Made by a program: the position numbers and the translations under genes
The notes under the pieces: model-generated
What the model was told of the DNA's origin: nothing
Database searches by the model: none
Seen by the model: the letters and a program-made list of their open reading frames with translations, nothing else
Source: Pseudoduganella guangdongensis
Lineage (GTDB): Bacteria; Pseudomonadota; Gammaproteobacteria; Burkholderiales; Burkholderiaceae_D
Direction of reading: 5' to 3'
Length of the DNA: 64,000 nucleotides
Assembly: GCF_009857475.1 (NCBI RefSeq)
Contig: NZ_WWCJ01000007.1
Location: 235,666-299,665, forward strand
Shown here: positions 8,982 through 18,290 of the stretch, in pieces
How positions within the stretch are numbered: position 1 is the first letter of the stretch
Layout: each line of letters begins with the position of its first letter

Positions 8982-9131
8982 TTGACGTTTTGGCTGACCA
9001 AGTCGCTGGCAGGGGCGCTACTGCTTTCGGTTGGCCTGCTGGGACCGGCTTCAGCCTGGATGGGGCCGCTGATCCTGCATCACTACAAGGCCAAGGACAG
9101 GCTCAAGCGGAAAACAGCTTCGCCATATTGA
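8982..9131 (+). CDS. Possible 49-aa membrane or exported mini-protein
   Basis: A TTG-initiated frame encodes MTFWLTKSLAGALLLSVGLL followed by GPASAWMGPLILHHYKAKDRLKRKTASPY. That is one hydrophobic segment that could be a signal peptide (cleavage after ASA) or membrane anchor, then a basic tail. A weak AAGG sits only 4 nt before the TTG. It lies 25 bp after mutY in the otherwise empty stretch 8957-9213. The composition resembles a real small protein, but there is no family match I recognise and no strong ribosome binding site, so this is tentative. Confidence 0.3.
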   Translation: MTFWLTKSLAGALLLSVGLLGPASAWMGPLILHHYKAKDRLKRKTASPY

Positions 9132-9182
9132 TGGCTGTCCCAAGCGCCTTCATCATTGCCGATGTGCGCCCGGCATTCAAGC

Positions 9183-9205
9183 AAGCCCAAGCGCTGCCTG
9201 GGCTT
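9183..9205 (-). terminator. Weak hairpin after dgt
   Basis: AAGCCCA (9183-9189) pairs with TGGGCTT (9199-9205) around a 9-nt loop, 8 bp beyond the dgt stop codon. No proper T-run follows on the minus strand, so it is at best a poor intrinsic terminator or an mRNA 3'-end stabiliser for the pilM-to-dgt transcript. Confidence 0.35.
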
Positions 9206-9213
9206 GAGGCAGG

Positions 9214-10344
9214 TCAAAGGTCTTCCAGGGAGTAGATGCGGCGGTGTTCGGCGATGGCGTAGCGGTCGGTCATGCCGGCGATGTAGTCGGCCACGCGGCG
9301 TGCTTGCGCGCTGGCGTCGCCGCGCTCGGTGCGGTAGTCGGGCGGCAGCAGCGCGGGGTCGGCGGTGAAGGCCTGGTACAGCTCGCGCACCATGCGGCTG
9401 GCTTTCAGGCGCATGCGGTTGACCTTGTAGTGGCGGTACAGGTTCTCCATCAGGAAGCGCTTGAGTTCCGTGGCGTCCTTGCGCATCTGGTCCGAGAAGC
9501 GGATCAGCGGCGGCGCGGCGCGCACCTCGTCGATGCTGCGCGGATCGTGTGCGGCGATGCGTTCCTGCGAGGTGGCGATCAGGTTGTCGGCCAGCGCGGT
9601 GATCAGGCGGCGCAAGGTTTCGTAGATGGCGCGGCGGCCAGCCAGGCCGGGATGCGCGGCCTGCACTTCGCGCCACAGGCGGCCGAAGAATTCCACCTCC
9701 TCCAATTGCGCGATGGTGATCAGGCCGGAACGCAGGCCGTCGTCGATGTCGTGGCTGTTGTAGGCGATTTCATCGGCCAGGTTGGTCAGCTGCGCTTCCA
9801 GCGAGGGCTGGGTCTTGTCGAGGAAGCGCTGCGCCACCTCGCCCAACTGGCGCGCATTGTTGACGGAGCAGTGCTTCAGGATGCCTTCGCGCGTTTCGAA
9901 CATCAGGTTCAGGCCGTCGAAGGCGCCGTACTGTTCTTCCAGCAAATCCACCACGCGCAGGCTTTGCAGGTTGTGTTCGAAGCCGCCGTGCTCCTTCATG
10001 CATTCATGCAGCACGTCCTGCCCCACGTGGCCGAACGGCGTGTGGCCCAGGTCGTGCGCCAGGGCGATGGCTTCCACCAGGTCTTCGTTCAGGCGCAGGT
10101 TGCGCGCCAGCGAGCGGCCGATCTGGGCCACCTCCAGGCTGTGCGTCAGGCGGGTGCGGAACAGGTCGCCCTCGTGGTTGAGGAAGACCTGGGTCTTGTA
10201 TTCAAGCCGGCGGAAGGCGGTCGAATGGATGATGCGGTCGCGGTCGCGCTGGAACTGCGAGCGCGAGGCGTGCGGGGTTTCGGGGACGCGGCGGCCGCGC
10301 CCCTTGTCAGAATGTGCTGCGTAGGGGGCGAGCGTCTCTTCCAA
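9214..10344 (-). CDS. dgt: dGTPase-like HD-domain triphosphohydrolase
   Basis: Hydrolyses dNTPs (classically dGTP) to nucleoside and triphosphate; cytosolic metal-dependent HD enzyme. It has 376 aa, the shorter dGTPase-like subgroup. HD-domain ligands are visible as His68 ([10 protein letters not shown]), His97-Asp98 ([12 protein letters not shown]) and Asp191 ([13 protein letters not shown]). It begins 3 bp after the aroB stop and is the last gene of the pilM-to-dgt run. The link with aroKB is a common betaproteobacterial arrangement without known functional coupling. The true substrate of this subgroup is less certain than for E. coli Dgt. Confidence 0.94.
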   Translation of the reverse strand: MEETLAPYAAHSDKGRGRRVPETPHASRSQFQRDRDRIIHSTAFRRLEYKTQVFLNHEGDLFRTRLTHSLEVAQIGRSLARNLRLNEDLVEAIALAHDLGHTPFGHVGQDVLHECMKEHGGFEHNLQSLRVVDLLEEQYGAFDGLNLMFETREGILKHCSVNNARQLGEVAQRFLDKTQPSLEAQLTNLADEIAYNSHDIDDGLRSGLITIAQLEEVEFFGRLWREVQAAHPGLAGRRAIYETLRRLITALADNLIATSQERIAAHDPRSIDEVRAAPPLIRFSDQMRKDATELKRFLMENLYRHYKVNRMRLKASRMVRELYQAFTADPALLPPDYRTERGDASAQARRVADYIAGMTDRYAIAEHRRIYSLEDL

Positions 10345-10347
10345 GAT

Positions 10348-11994
10348 TTACTCCGTGCAGGCGGCCAGGGTTTGCAGCAGCACGTCCTGCGGGGCGGTCG
10401 TGATGCGCGCTTTGCCGAGCGGGTCGAGCAGGATGAATTTGATCGCCCCGCCCTCGTTCTTCTTATCCACTTCCATCAGCTCCAGCCAGCGCTCCACGCC
10501 CAGGTCGGGCGCCAGCACCGGCAGGCCGGCGGCGGCCACCAGGGCGCGAATGCGCTCCACGGCGGCGCGGTCGATAAAGCCCAGGCGCTGCGACAGGTCG
10601 GCCGCCATCACCATGCCGCAGCCGACCGCCTCGCCGTGCAGCCAGGCGCCGTAGCCCATGCCGGCTTCGATCGCGTGGCCGAAGGTGTGGCCGAAATTCA
10701 GGATGGCGCGCAGGCCGCCTTCTCGTTCGTCCTGGCGCACCACGTCGGCCTTGATTTCGCAGGAGCGCGCGATGGCGTAGGCCAGCGCGCCTTTGTCGCG
10801 CGCCATCAGCAGGCCGATGTTCTCTTCGATCCATTCGAAGAAGGGCACGTCGATGATGCAGCCGTACTTGATCACTTCCGCCAGGCCGGCCGACAGCTCG
10901 CGCTCGGGCAGGGTTTCCAGGGTGCTGGTATCGGCGATCACGGCTTTCGGCTGGTAGAAGGCGCCGATCATGTTCTTGCCTTGCGGGTGGTTGATGCCGG
11001 TCTTGCCGCCCACCGAGGAATCGACCTGCGACAGCAGGGTGGTCGGCACCTGCACGAAATCCACGCCGCGCATATAGGACGCGGCGGCGTAGCCGGTCAT
11101 GTCGCCGATCACGCCGCCGCCCAGCGCCACCAGGGTGGTCTTGCGGTCGGCCTTGTTGGCCAGCAGGGCGTCGAACACCCGCATCAGCGATTCCCAGTGC
11201 TTGTGTTCTTCGCCGTCCGGCAGCACCACCTCGATCACGTCCTTGCCGGCGGCCAGCAGCGGCGCGCGCACGCGCTCCATATACAACGGCGCCACGGTCT
11301 CGTTGGAGACGATGGCCACCTTCTTGCCGCCCACGTATTTGGCCAGCAGGCTGACGTCATCCAGCAGGGATGGGCCGATGGCGATCGGATAGCTGCGCTC
11401 TCCCAGCTCGACATTGAGCAGGATATTGGTCTGTTCGTTCATTGCGGGTTCTGCCTTGGTCACGCAGTTGGGCGCGGCCTGGCAGGCCAGCGCGTCCAGC
11501 TGGTTGATGATGGATTGGACCATCGATTGTACGTTGGGGCGGCCGGTGTCGACGACCAGGTCGGCCATCTCCATATACAGCGGCTCGCGCTGCGCCAGCA
11601 GTTCTTCCAGTTTCTTGCGGGGATCGGCCGTCTGCAACAGGGGCCGGTTCTTGTCGTGCGCCGTGCGGGCCAGGATCGAATTGACCGATGCGCGCAGGTA
11701 GATGACGGTGCCGCGCTCTTTTAGCAGGGCGCGGCTGCCTTCGTTGAGGATGGCGCCGCCGCCGGTGGCCAGCACGATGCCTTGCTGGCAGGTCAGGTCG
11801 CGGATCACGTCCGCTTCCCGCCGGCGGAAGGCTGGTTCGCCTTCAATCTCAAAAATCCACGGGATCGAGGCGCCCGTGCGGCTTTCAATTTCGTGGTCGG
11901 AATCGATAAACCGCAGGCCCAGCTTGCGGGCGAGCTGACGACCGATTGTCGTCTTGCCCGCCCCCATCAACCCAACTAAATAAACATTTTGCAT
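10348..11994 (-). CDS. aroKB: Shikimate kinase and 3-dehydroquinate synthase in one open frame
   Basis: Two shikimate-pathway enzymes are encoded in a single uninterrupted 548-codon frame. Residues 1-170 are shikimate kinase: P-loop [12 protein letters not shown] (8-19), DSDHEIE, and ATGGGAIL (76-83). Residues from 185 are Aro[32 protein letters not shown], and the metal-site [11 protein letters not shown]. Between them is a linker of about 15 aa ([15 protein letters not shown]). Met185 (11440-11442, [14 protein letters not shown]) is where a separate AroB would start, with AAGG about 11 nt upstream. Both a fused protein and internal initiation are therefore possible. The usual layout is two adjacent or overlapping genes. 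It starts 14 bp after the Ig-like gene. Confidence 0.93.
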   Translation of the reverse strand: MQNVYLVGLMGAGKTTIGRQLARKLGLRFIDSDHEIESRTGASIPWIFEIEGEPAFRRREADVIRDLTCQQGIVLATGGGAILNEGSRALLKERGTVIYLRASVNSILARTAHDKNRPLLQTADPRKKLEELLAQREPLYMEMADLVVDTGRPNVQSMVQSIINQLDALACQAAPNCVTKAEPAMNEQTNILLNVELGERSYPIAIGPSLLDDVSLLAKYVGGKKVAIVSNETVAPLYMERVRAPLLAAGKDVIEVVLPDGEEHKHWESLMRVFDALLANKADRKTTLVALGGGVIGDMTGYAAASYMRGVDFVQVPTTLLSQVDSSVGGKTGINHPQGKNMIGAFYQPKAVIADTSTLETLPERELSAGLAEVIKYGCIIDVPFFEWIEENIGLLMARDKGALAYAIARSCEIKADVVRQDEREGGLRAILNFGHTFGHAIEAGMGYGAWLHGEAVGCGMVMAADLSQRLGFIDRAAVERIRALVAAAGLPVLAPDLGVERWLELMEVDKKNEGGAIKFILLDPLGKARITTAPQDVLLQTLAACTE

Positions 11995-12008
11995 TCACGC
12001 ATGATAGC

Positions 12009-14243
12009 TCAATTCGGGTCGAGGCAGTCTGCGTAGGCGCCACTGTTATTGGTGCCGTATGGGCTGGTGTAGCCCGGTGGGATGACTTTGCGGTCGCTGT
12101 AATCGCTGACCAGGCCGATCAGGCGCGGGATGTACGCCTGGTACACGGCTTCCGAACCTTGCACCGCGCCGCGGATGGTCAGGTCCACCGCCAGCCAGTT
12201 GGCGCGGTCGCGCGGGTAGGTCAGGGTCACGATGGCGGTGCCGTTGGCATCGGTGGTGCCGCCAGTGGTGACTGTGACCGGAATGCCCGGCTCCAGGGTG
12301 CCGTTGCGGTTGACGTCCTCGCCCGGGTTGATGAAACCGTCGCGGTTCAAGTCTTCGTTCGGGCAGCCCCACGGGGTCGGCTTCAGGCCGGTGCCGTTCG
12401 GCAGCTGCCATGGGCCGTCGGAACCCAGGTATTCCAGGGTGCCCTTGTAGTAGTAGCGCGGCACCACGGAAGCGGTGACGGTGACGCCCGGCACGGCATT
12501 GCCACTGGCATCGGACACGATGACGGTGTAATCCTTGCGGTAGCGGGTCGGGCCGTCGACGCCGATCACGTTGCCGGTACCGGCCGTGATGGACAGCGAT
12601 TTGCGCGACACGGTCAGGTTGGCCGTGCTGGAGGCGGTGGAGGCGCCTTGCAGCTGGGCGCGGATCACCACGCCGTTCAGCGGGGTGGCCGAGGTGCCGG
12701 CCACGTAGCTGACGGTGGCCGAGCCATCGGCGCCGGTGGTCACCAGGGACGGCTGGGTCAGGTAGCCGCCGCTGGCGTCACTCACGATGCTGAAGGAAAC
12801 GCGGGCGTTCTTGACCAGGTTGTTGGCCGGGGTGCCATCGCGCACCACCGCGCGGATGGTGGCTTGCTGGATGCTGCTGTTGGCGTTGTTGGCAGCGACC
12901 ACGGCCGGGTCGGCCTGCACGATGATGTTGGACGAGGCCAGCAGCGGCGCCACGAATTCCAGGCTGCCCTGGGTCGTGGTGGAGTTGACGATATTGGCGG
13001 TCAGGGTGGCGACACCCGGGCTGCTGGACTGCACGTACACGACCGCGTCGCCATTGTTCAGGCTGACGCCGTTGGTCATCGGGATGGTGCACTGGGCATT
13101 GGTGAAGACGCTGCCGCGCGAGCTGCCCACCACCACCACGCCGAAGCGGTCGTTGATGTTGTCGGTGCGGACCGCCACCGGCACGCAGGTGTTGATGTCT
13201 GCCACGTCGCCGGCTGCGCCGCGCACCGTGAAGTTGGTGGCGCTGATGGCGATGATAGCCGTGCTGGTTTCACCCTGGGCGCTGACGGTAATGGTGTCGG
13301 AGGTGCCGGCGTTGGCCAGGAAGCTCAGGATCAGCTGGCCGGCCGAGTTGGTCACGGCCGGGCCGCCGCCCTTGACGGTCAGCGAGTTGCCGCTGGAGCT
13401 GAAGGTGACCGGCTTGCCGCGCAGCGCCACACCAGCCGAGTCCACCAGGTTGACGGTCACATCGCTGGTGCTCTTCAGGCTCACGGTGCTGTTGGCGTTG
13501 ACGGTCAGCTTGGTGCCCGCGACCACCACGGTGGCCACCACCGGCGTCACGCCAGGCAGGCTGGCGGTCACGCGGATGGTGCGGCTGGTCGCGTCGCCGC
13601 CGGTGTTCAGCTTGGCGCTCACGATACCCTTCTCATTGGTGACCGGATTGCTGATGCTCAGGCTGCCCGAGTCGGCCGACAGGTCGACCCGCACGCCCTG
13701 CATCACCATGCTCTTGGAATCCTTGACCAGGGCCGTCAGCTCCACTTCCGCGCCTTCGGCGCCGGCCGAATTCAGGGTGCCGGAGTTGGCGGTCAGGGTC
13801 AGGGTCTGGGTGGCTGCCACCACCTTGACCACGATTTCGTTGGAGGTCACGCCGTTCACACTGGCGCTGATCTTGATATCGCGCAGCGACGGGTCGCCCT
13901 GGGTGCTCAGCTTCTCGGTCACCACGCCGTTGGCGTCGGTGACGGCAGTGCTGGTGCTGATGCTGCCGGAGCTGGCCTTGAACACCACTTTCGCGTTGGG
14001 CACGGCGCGGCTATTGCCATCCTTGACGATGGCGGTCAGGGTCACTTCGGTGCCGGCCTGGCCGGAAGAAGCGATGGTGTCGGCGCTGGCCGTCACCACG
14101 ATGCTGGCCGCGGTCGGCGCAGTCGGGTCGGGGTTGCCCGGCGTGGAACCCGGCGAACCACCGCCGCCGCCGCAGGCGGCCAGCAGGCTGGCGCAGGCTA
14201 ATGCCCCCACCCAGCCCGATAATTTGCTTAAAACATTGCTCAT
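12009..14243 (-). CDS. Lipoprotein with tandem bacterial Ig-like domains
   Basis: Predicted surface or periplasmic lipoprotein of 744 aa. The signal peptide ends in LLAAC (Cys24), followed by a Gly/Ser/Pro linker. At least five beta-sandwich repeats of about 100 aa of the invasin/intimin Big_1 type follow, with recurring units such as EVTLTAIVKDGNSRAVPNAK, EVELTALVKDSKSMVMQGV and VTDANGVVTEKL. Near the C-terminus NEDLNRDGFINPGEDVNRNG (about 627-646) resembles paired EF-hand/dockerin-type calcium loops (DxNxDG). Two cysteines occur in the fourth repeat and two near the end. It lies in the tight pilQ-aroK interval (37 bp and 14 bp gaps), so it is co-transcribed with the pilus genes. Function unknown; adhesion or secretin-associated roles are inference. 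Confidence 0.85.
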   Translation of the reverse strand: MSNVLSKLSGWVGALACASLLAACGGGGGSPGSTPGNPDPTAPTAASIVVTASADTIASSGQAGTEVTLTAIVKDGNSRAVPNAKVVFKASSGSISTSTAVTDANGVVTEKLSTQGDPSLRDIKISASVNGVTSNEIVVKVVAATQTLTLTANSGTLNSAGAEGAEVELTALVKDSKSMVMQGVRVDLSADSGSLSISNPVTNEKGIVSAKLNTGGDATSRTIRVTASLPGVTPVVATVVVAGTKLTVNANSTVSLKSTSDVTVNLVDSAGVALRGKPVTFSSSGNSLTVKGGGPAVTNSAGQLILSFLANAGTSDTITVSAQGETSTAIIAISATNFTVRGAAGDVADINTCVPVAVRTDNINDRFGVVVVGSSRGSVFTNAQCTIPMTNGVSLNNGDAVVYVQSSSPGVATLTANIVNSTTTQGSLEFVAPLLASSNIIVQADPAVVAANNANSSIQQATIRAVVRDGTPANNLVKNARVSFSIVSDASGGYLTQPSLVTTGADGSATVSYVAGTSATPLNGVVIRAQLQGASTASSTANLTVSRKSLSITAGTGNVIGVDGPTRYRKDYTVIVSDASGNAVPGVTVTASVVPRYYYKGTLEYLGSDGPWQLPNGTGLKPTPWGCPNEDLNRDGFINPGEDVNRNGTLEPGIPVTVTTGGTTDANGTAIVTLTYPRDRANWLAVDLTIRGAVQGSEAVYQAYIPRLIGLVSDYSDRKVIPPGYTSPYGTNNSGAYADCLDPN

Positions 14244-14280
14244 TTCTCTTACCCTTATACTGGTGACACTGGATTTCGTC

Positions 14281-16437
14281 TCAACGCGCGGACAAGCGGT
14301 CGGTTACGATCTTTGGCGTAATGAAGACCAGCAGCTCGGTCTTGTCATTGGTACGCGAATTATTCTTGAACAGGTTGCCCAGGATCGGTACGTCGCCCAG
14401 GAACGGCACCTTGTTCACGGTATTGCGCTCGACCTGCTGGTAGATGCCGCCCAGCACCACCGTGCCGCCGTTCTCCACCATCACCTGGGTCTTCACGTGT
14501 TTGTTGTCGATCGCGAAGCCGGCGCGGGTCTCCTGCGCCACGGAATCCTTGGTCACGTCCACGTCCAGCACCACATTGCCGTCCGGCGTGATCTGCGGCA
14601 CCACGTCCAGCTTCAGGTTGGCCTTGCGGAACACGATCGAGGTCGCGCCGCTGGAGGTGGCCACCTGGTACGGCAGTTCAATACCCTGCTCGATGATGGC
14701 GGCCGTCTTGTCGGCGGTCACCACGCGCGGGCTGGAAATCACCTTGCCGGTGCCGTCGGCTTCCAGCGCCGACAGTTCCAGGTTGAGGAAGCGGTTGGCG
14801 GCCGAGTTGAACAGGCTGATCGCCAGGCTGCCGGCCTGCGCGCCGCCGATATTGGCCGCCGGCAGGTTGATGAACTGGGTATTGCCGAAGGAGGTGGTGT
14901 CGTCCACGCGCACCACGCCGGTGGCCTGGCCCACGCCGTTCTGGTTGCCGCTCACCGCCAGGCGGTTGTTGCCGCCCACGCCCCAGCCGGCGTCGCCGCC
15001 GCGGATGCCGCGCATGTCGGCAAAGCCCAGCTTGGCGCCCAGGGTGCGGGTGAAGGTATCGGACGCCTCCACGATGCGCGCCTCGATCAGCACCTGCTTG
15101 GTGGCGATGTCGGTCTTCTGGATCAGCTTGCGCACCTCGTCCAGCTTGGCCGCGATGTCGGTCACGAACAGCTGGTTGGTGCGCGGCTCGATGATGGCGC
15201 TGCCGCGCTTGGACAGGATGCGGTTCTTGGTATCCGAGCCGTCAACGCCGAACACGGTCTTGAACGCTTCCGCCTTCTGGTAATTGAGCTGGAAGATTTC
15301 CGATTTCAGCGGCTCCAGGTCGGCGATCTGGGCGCGCTGCTCCAGCTCCAGCTTTTCCTTGGTCAGCAGCTCTTCTTTCGGCGCGATCCACAGCACGTTG
15401 CCGTTCTTGCGCATGTCCAGACCCTTGGCCTGCATCACCACGTCCAGCGCGTGGTCCCATGGCACTTCCTTCAGGCGCAGGGTCAGGTTGCCGCCCACGC
15501 TGTCACTGGTGATGATGTTCAGGCCCGAGATGTCGGCAATGGCTTGCAGCGCCGAGCGCACTTCCACGTTCTGGAAGTTGAACGAGATCTTCTCGCCGCG
15601 GTAGCCCTGGGAGCCCTGCACCAGCTTGTTCGGGTCTTCCTTGATCGGCTTGACCTCGACCACCAGCTGGGTGTCGCTCTGGTACACGCTCTGCTCCCAC
15701 AGGCCGTGCGCCTCCACCGTCATGCGCACGTTCTCGCCTTGCGGCACGGTGGTCACGCGGTTCACCGGGGTGCCGAAATCGGTCACGTCCAGGCGGCGGC
15801 GCAGGGTTTCCGGCAGGCCGGTCTTGAGGAAGTCCACCACCACGCCGGACACGGTCTGGCGCACGTCCACCGCCACCTGGTTGTGCGGCAGGTCGATCAC
15901 GACCCGGCCTTCGCCGTTGTTGCCACGGCGGAAATCGATATCGCGCAGCACTTGCTTGCCCTTGGCGACTGGCGCCGGCGCCGCTGCCACCACCGGCAGG
16001 CCGCGCGCGTCGACCGCCTGCGCCACGCCGCCGGAGGCGTCGATGGTCAGGATCACGGACTTGCCGTCAATCGCGGTGGCGTAGTTCAGGGTGCGTTTCA
16101 GGTTGAACACCAGGCGCGAGCGCTCGCCGGCCTGCACCACGTTCACGCTGGCCAGGTCGCCCAGGTTGAGTTCCTGGCTGGTCTTGCCGGTGGCGTTGGT
16201 GGTGGCGCCGAAGTCCAGCGCGATGCGCGCCGGGTTGGTGATGGCAAAGCCGATCGGCAGCTTTTGCGGCGCGTCTTTCATCTGGATCTTCACGATCACA
16301 TTGCTGCCCTGCTGGTTGGCAGTGATCGATTCGATCGCATTGCCTTGCTGGGCCTGCGCCACGGCGGCACTGCCGGCTAGCGCCAGCACTACGCCCACCT
16401 GGCGGCATAGGCGCTTCACGGTTCTGATGGCGATCAT
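14281..16437 (-). CDS. pilQ: Type IV pilus secretin PilQ
   Basis: Forms the outer-membrane gated ring through which the pilus passes. It has 718 aa. A Sec signal peptide (about 1-29, ending AVAQAQ) is followed by two peptidoglycan-binding AMIN-type regions, then the N0/N1 domains (ISFNFQNVEVRSALQAIADISGLNIITSD). The C-terminal secretin domain shows VLIEARIVEA, RVVTADKTAAIIEQGIELPYQ-type segments and VPFLGDVPILGNLFK. The ATG overlaps the pilP stop by 4 bases (ATGA). Upstream order pilM-N-O-P is intact; downstream the Ig-like gene intervenes before aroK. Confidence 0.98.
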   Translation of the reverse strand: MIAIRTVKRLCRQVGVVLALAGSAAVAQAQQGNAIESITANQQGSNVIVKIQMKDAPQKLPIGFAITNPARIALDFGATTNATGKTSQELNLGDLASVNVVQAGERSRLVFNLKRTLNYATAIDGKSVILTIDASGGVAQAVDARGLPVVAAAPAPVAKGKQVLRDIDFRRGNNGEGRVVIDLPHNQVAVDVRQTVSGVVVDFLKTGLPETLRRRLDVTDFGTPVNRVTTVPQGENVRMTVEAHGLWEQSVYQSDTQLVVEVKPIKEDPNKLVQGSQGYRGEKISFNFQNVEVRSALQAIADISGLNIITSDSVGGNLTLRLKEVPWDHALDVVMQAKGLDMRKNGNVLWIAPKEELLTKEKLELEQRAQIADLEPLKSEIFQLNYQKAEAFKTVFGVDGSDTKNRILSKRGSAIIEPRTNQLFVTDIAAKLDEVRKLIQKTDIATKQVLIEARIVEASDTFTRTLGAKLGFADMRGIRGGDAGWGVGGNNRLAVSGNQNGVGQATGVVRVDDTTSFGNTQFINLPAANIGGAQAGSLAISLFNSAANRFLNLELSALEADGTGKVISSPRVVTADKTAAIIEQGIELPYQVATSSGATSIVFRKANLKLDVVPQITPDGNVVLDVDVTKDSVAQETRAGFAIDNKHVKTQVMVENGGTVVLGGIYQQVERNTVNKVPFLGDVPILGNLFKNNSRTNDKTELLVFITPKIVTDRLSAR

Positions 16438-16961
16438 TTGGAGCTCTCCTTACTTTCCTGCAGTTCCAGCTTCGATATGCGCTCGACCCAATCGCCGGCC
16501 GCATCCTGAACAATTTCCCTGACCGTGATCGCGTCGTCGTCGACCCCGGTAATCAAGCCATAATTTTGTCCCGCGTACTGCCCGGACTTGACCTGGTAGA
16601 CGGTGCGGTCAATCTGCACCAGGCCGTACACCACGCGATTCTTCTCCATCGTGCCCACCATCTTCATGGCGTCGAGCGGGAAGCTCTCAAGGAACTCCTT
16701 GCGCCGGTTCTGGTCCGGGGCCTGCGCGCCGCCCGGGCGGTTCTTGGCCATCTCGGTCAGCAGCTTGCTGGCGTTGAACGGGTCCAGCGCGTCGTTGGCG
16801 GCATAGGCAAACGAGGTGAAGGTCTTCGGTTGCGGCAGCGGCTTGACGGTGGGGCGGGTTTCCGCCTCGACCTGCTTCATCCAGCTTCGCACCTGGTCCA
16901 CATCGCTTTCACCGCACGCGCTCAACAGCAGCGTGCACAGCAGAGGGGCGAACTTCTTCAT
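16434..16961 (-). CDS. pilP: Pilotin-like alignment-complex lipoprotein PilP
   Basis: Inner-membrane lipoprotein that links the PilNO dimer to PilQ. It has 175 aa with lipobox LLSAC (Cys16). A disordered Pro-rich linker (VKPLPQPKTF) is followed by the beta-domain (FPLDAMKMVGTMEKNRVVYGLVQ, YQVKSGQYAGQNYG), which matches the PilP fold that docks on the secretin N0 domain. It overlaps pilO and pilQ by 4 bases each. Confidence 0.97.
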   Translation of the reverse strand: MKKFAPLLCTLLLSACGESDVDQVRSWMKQVEAETRPTVKPLPQPKTFTSFAYAANDALDPFNASKLLTEMAKNRPGGAQAPDQNRRKEFLESFPLDAMKMVGTMEKNRVVYGLVQIDRTVYQVKSGQYAGQNYGLITGVDDDAITVREIVQDAAGDWVERISKLELQESKESSK

Positions 16962-17644
16962 TTTTTCGCTCCTTTTTTCTTCTTCTCGGCGGCGGCGCTG
17001 CGTTGCGCCGCCACTTCTTCCGGATCGAGGTAGCGGAAGGTCTTGGCGATGGCGTTCAGCTGCAACTGGCCGCCGCCGGTATCCTTGCCGTCCTTGGTCT
17101 TGGTATCGAGCGAGATATTGTTCAGCGTGACGATACGCGCCATGGCCGCCAGGTCGCCGGCAAAGGCGCCCAGGTCATGGTAGCTGCCGGTCACGCGCAG
17201 CTCGATCGGCTGTTCGGCGTAGTACTCCTTGACGTCCACCCGGCTCGGCTTGAACAGGTCGAAGGTCAGGCCGCGGCCGGTGCCGGCCTGGTTGATGTCC
17301 GACAGCAGGGCCGCCATTTCGGCTTTGCCCGGCAGCTGCTTCTCCATCTGCACCACGTATTTGTCGACTTGCTCTTTCTGACGCTTGAGCTCCTCCAGGT
17401 TGACCGCCTGGCCCACCTTCGTGGTGTACTCGTCGCGCAGCTTCTGCTCCTGCGCCGCGCCTGCCTCCAGCTCCTCGTACTGGGTTTGCCAGTAGAAGAA
17501 ATAGCCGGCCAGCACCACCAGCGCACCCACGCCCAGCGCGCACAGTACGCGCGGCACGATCGGCCACAGGCCAGGATGCACGCCGTTCAGGTTGCGGAAC
17601 TGGGCGCTGAGCGACTCCCCTAATTCTTTCAGATCAGTTGCCAT
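16958..17644 (-). CDS. pilO: Type IV pilus inner-membrane protein PilO
   Basis: Bitopic protein that pairs with PilN in the alignment complex. It has 228 aa with one membrane segment (about 31-52, ALGVGALVVLAGYFFYWQT), then a coiled coil (about 55-105) and a ferredoxin-like periplasmic domain (about 110-200; ELRVTGSYHDLGAFAGDLAAM is typical). The C-terminus is unusually basic (EKKKKGAKK). The start is 10 bp after the pilN stop; the stop overlaps pilP. Confidence 0.97.
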   Translation of the reverse strand: MATDLKELGESLSAQFRNLNGVHPGLWPIVPRVLCALGVGALVVLAGYFFYWQTQYEELEAGAAQEQKLRDEYTTKVGQAVNLEELKRQKEQVDKYVVQMEKQLPGKAEMAALLSDINQAGTGRGLTFDLFKPSRVDVKEYYAEQPIELRVTGSYHDLGAFAGDLAAMARIVTLNNISLDTKTKDGKDTGGGQLQLNAIAKTFRYLDPEEVAAQRSAAAEKKKKGAKK

Positions 17645-17654
17645 GGTTATGCTC

Positions 17655-18290
17655 TCAGGACTTGACAGCGGCGGGCTTGGCGCCAGTTTTGGCGCCCGGC
17701 TTGCCGTCCGGGTTTTCGTCCTTGTCGCGCGGACGCTTGATCATGACCGACAGCTGGAACTCGACGATCTTGTGGCCGCCGGCCTTGCCTGGCCCGCCCA
17801 GGGTGCCCGACTTCACTTCCATCAGGTCCGGGCGCTCGAGCCAGGGCGAGTTGCCCGACAGGTTGCGCAGCAGCTCGGAGACGCGCTCCTGCGACTGGGC
17901 GTTGCCGGTCAGGGTGACTTTCAGGTTTTCCTGCTTGACGGTGCGCAGGTAGACGCCGGGCGGGGTCTGCTTGACCAGTTCGTCCATCAGGTAGACCGGC
18001 TGGTTGCGGTCGGCCTGCAAGTCTTCCACCGCCTGCTGGCGTGCCTTCAGCGCGTCGATTTCCTGGCGCAGGGTGGAGATTTCGGCGATCTTCTTGTCGA
18101 GCACGGCGATCGACTCCTTCAGCACGCCGTTGCGTTGCTCCTGGACCGACAGCGCGCGCGCGTTGTAGCCGCTCACCAACAGCACGATGGCCACGCCGGC
18201 CACACCGCCCAGCGCCAGCAGCGCGACAAAGGCTTGCTTGCGCAGCTTGCGTTTTTCCTCCCGGTGCGGGAGCAGGTTAATGCGTATCAT
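17655..18290 (-). CDS. pilN: Type IV pilus inner-membrane protein PilN
   Basis: Bitopic partner of PilO whose cytoplasmic tip binds PilM. It has 211 aa. The invariant start MIRINLLPHREEKRK is the PilM-binding peptide, which fixes the start at 18288-18290 rather than at 18320. One membrane segment follows (about 22-45), then a coiled coil rich in QEIDALKARQQ and a periplasmic domain. The ATG overlaps the pilM stop as ATGA. The C-terminal tail is Lys/Ala/Pro-rich and probably disordered. Confidence 0.97.
   Translation of the reverse strand: MIRINLLPHREEKRKLRKQAFVALLALGGVAGVAIVLLVSGYNARALSVQEQRNGVLKESIAVLDKKIAEISTLRQEIDALKARQQAVEDLQADRNQPVYLMDELVKQTPPGVYLRTVKQENLKVTLTGNAQSQERVSELLRNLSGNSPWLERPDLMEVKSGTLGGPGKAGGHKIVEFQLSVMIKRPRDKDENPDGKPGAKTGAKPAAVKS

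Noticed and set aside
8990..9235. 81-codon plus-strand frame after mutY
   Set aside because: It runs into the dgt 3' end and lacks any protein-like pattern; the neighbouring frame at 8982 looks more protein-like, although also weak.
12787..16380. 1197-codon plus-strand frame opposite the Ig-like gene and pilQ
   Set aside because: Composition changes exactly at the borders of the two minus-strand genes, it has no domains, and both sense genes are well supported.
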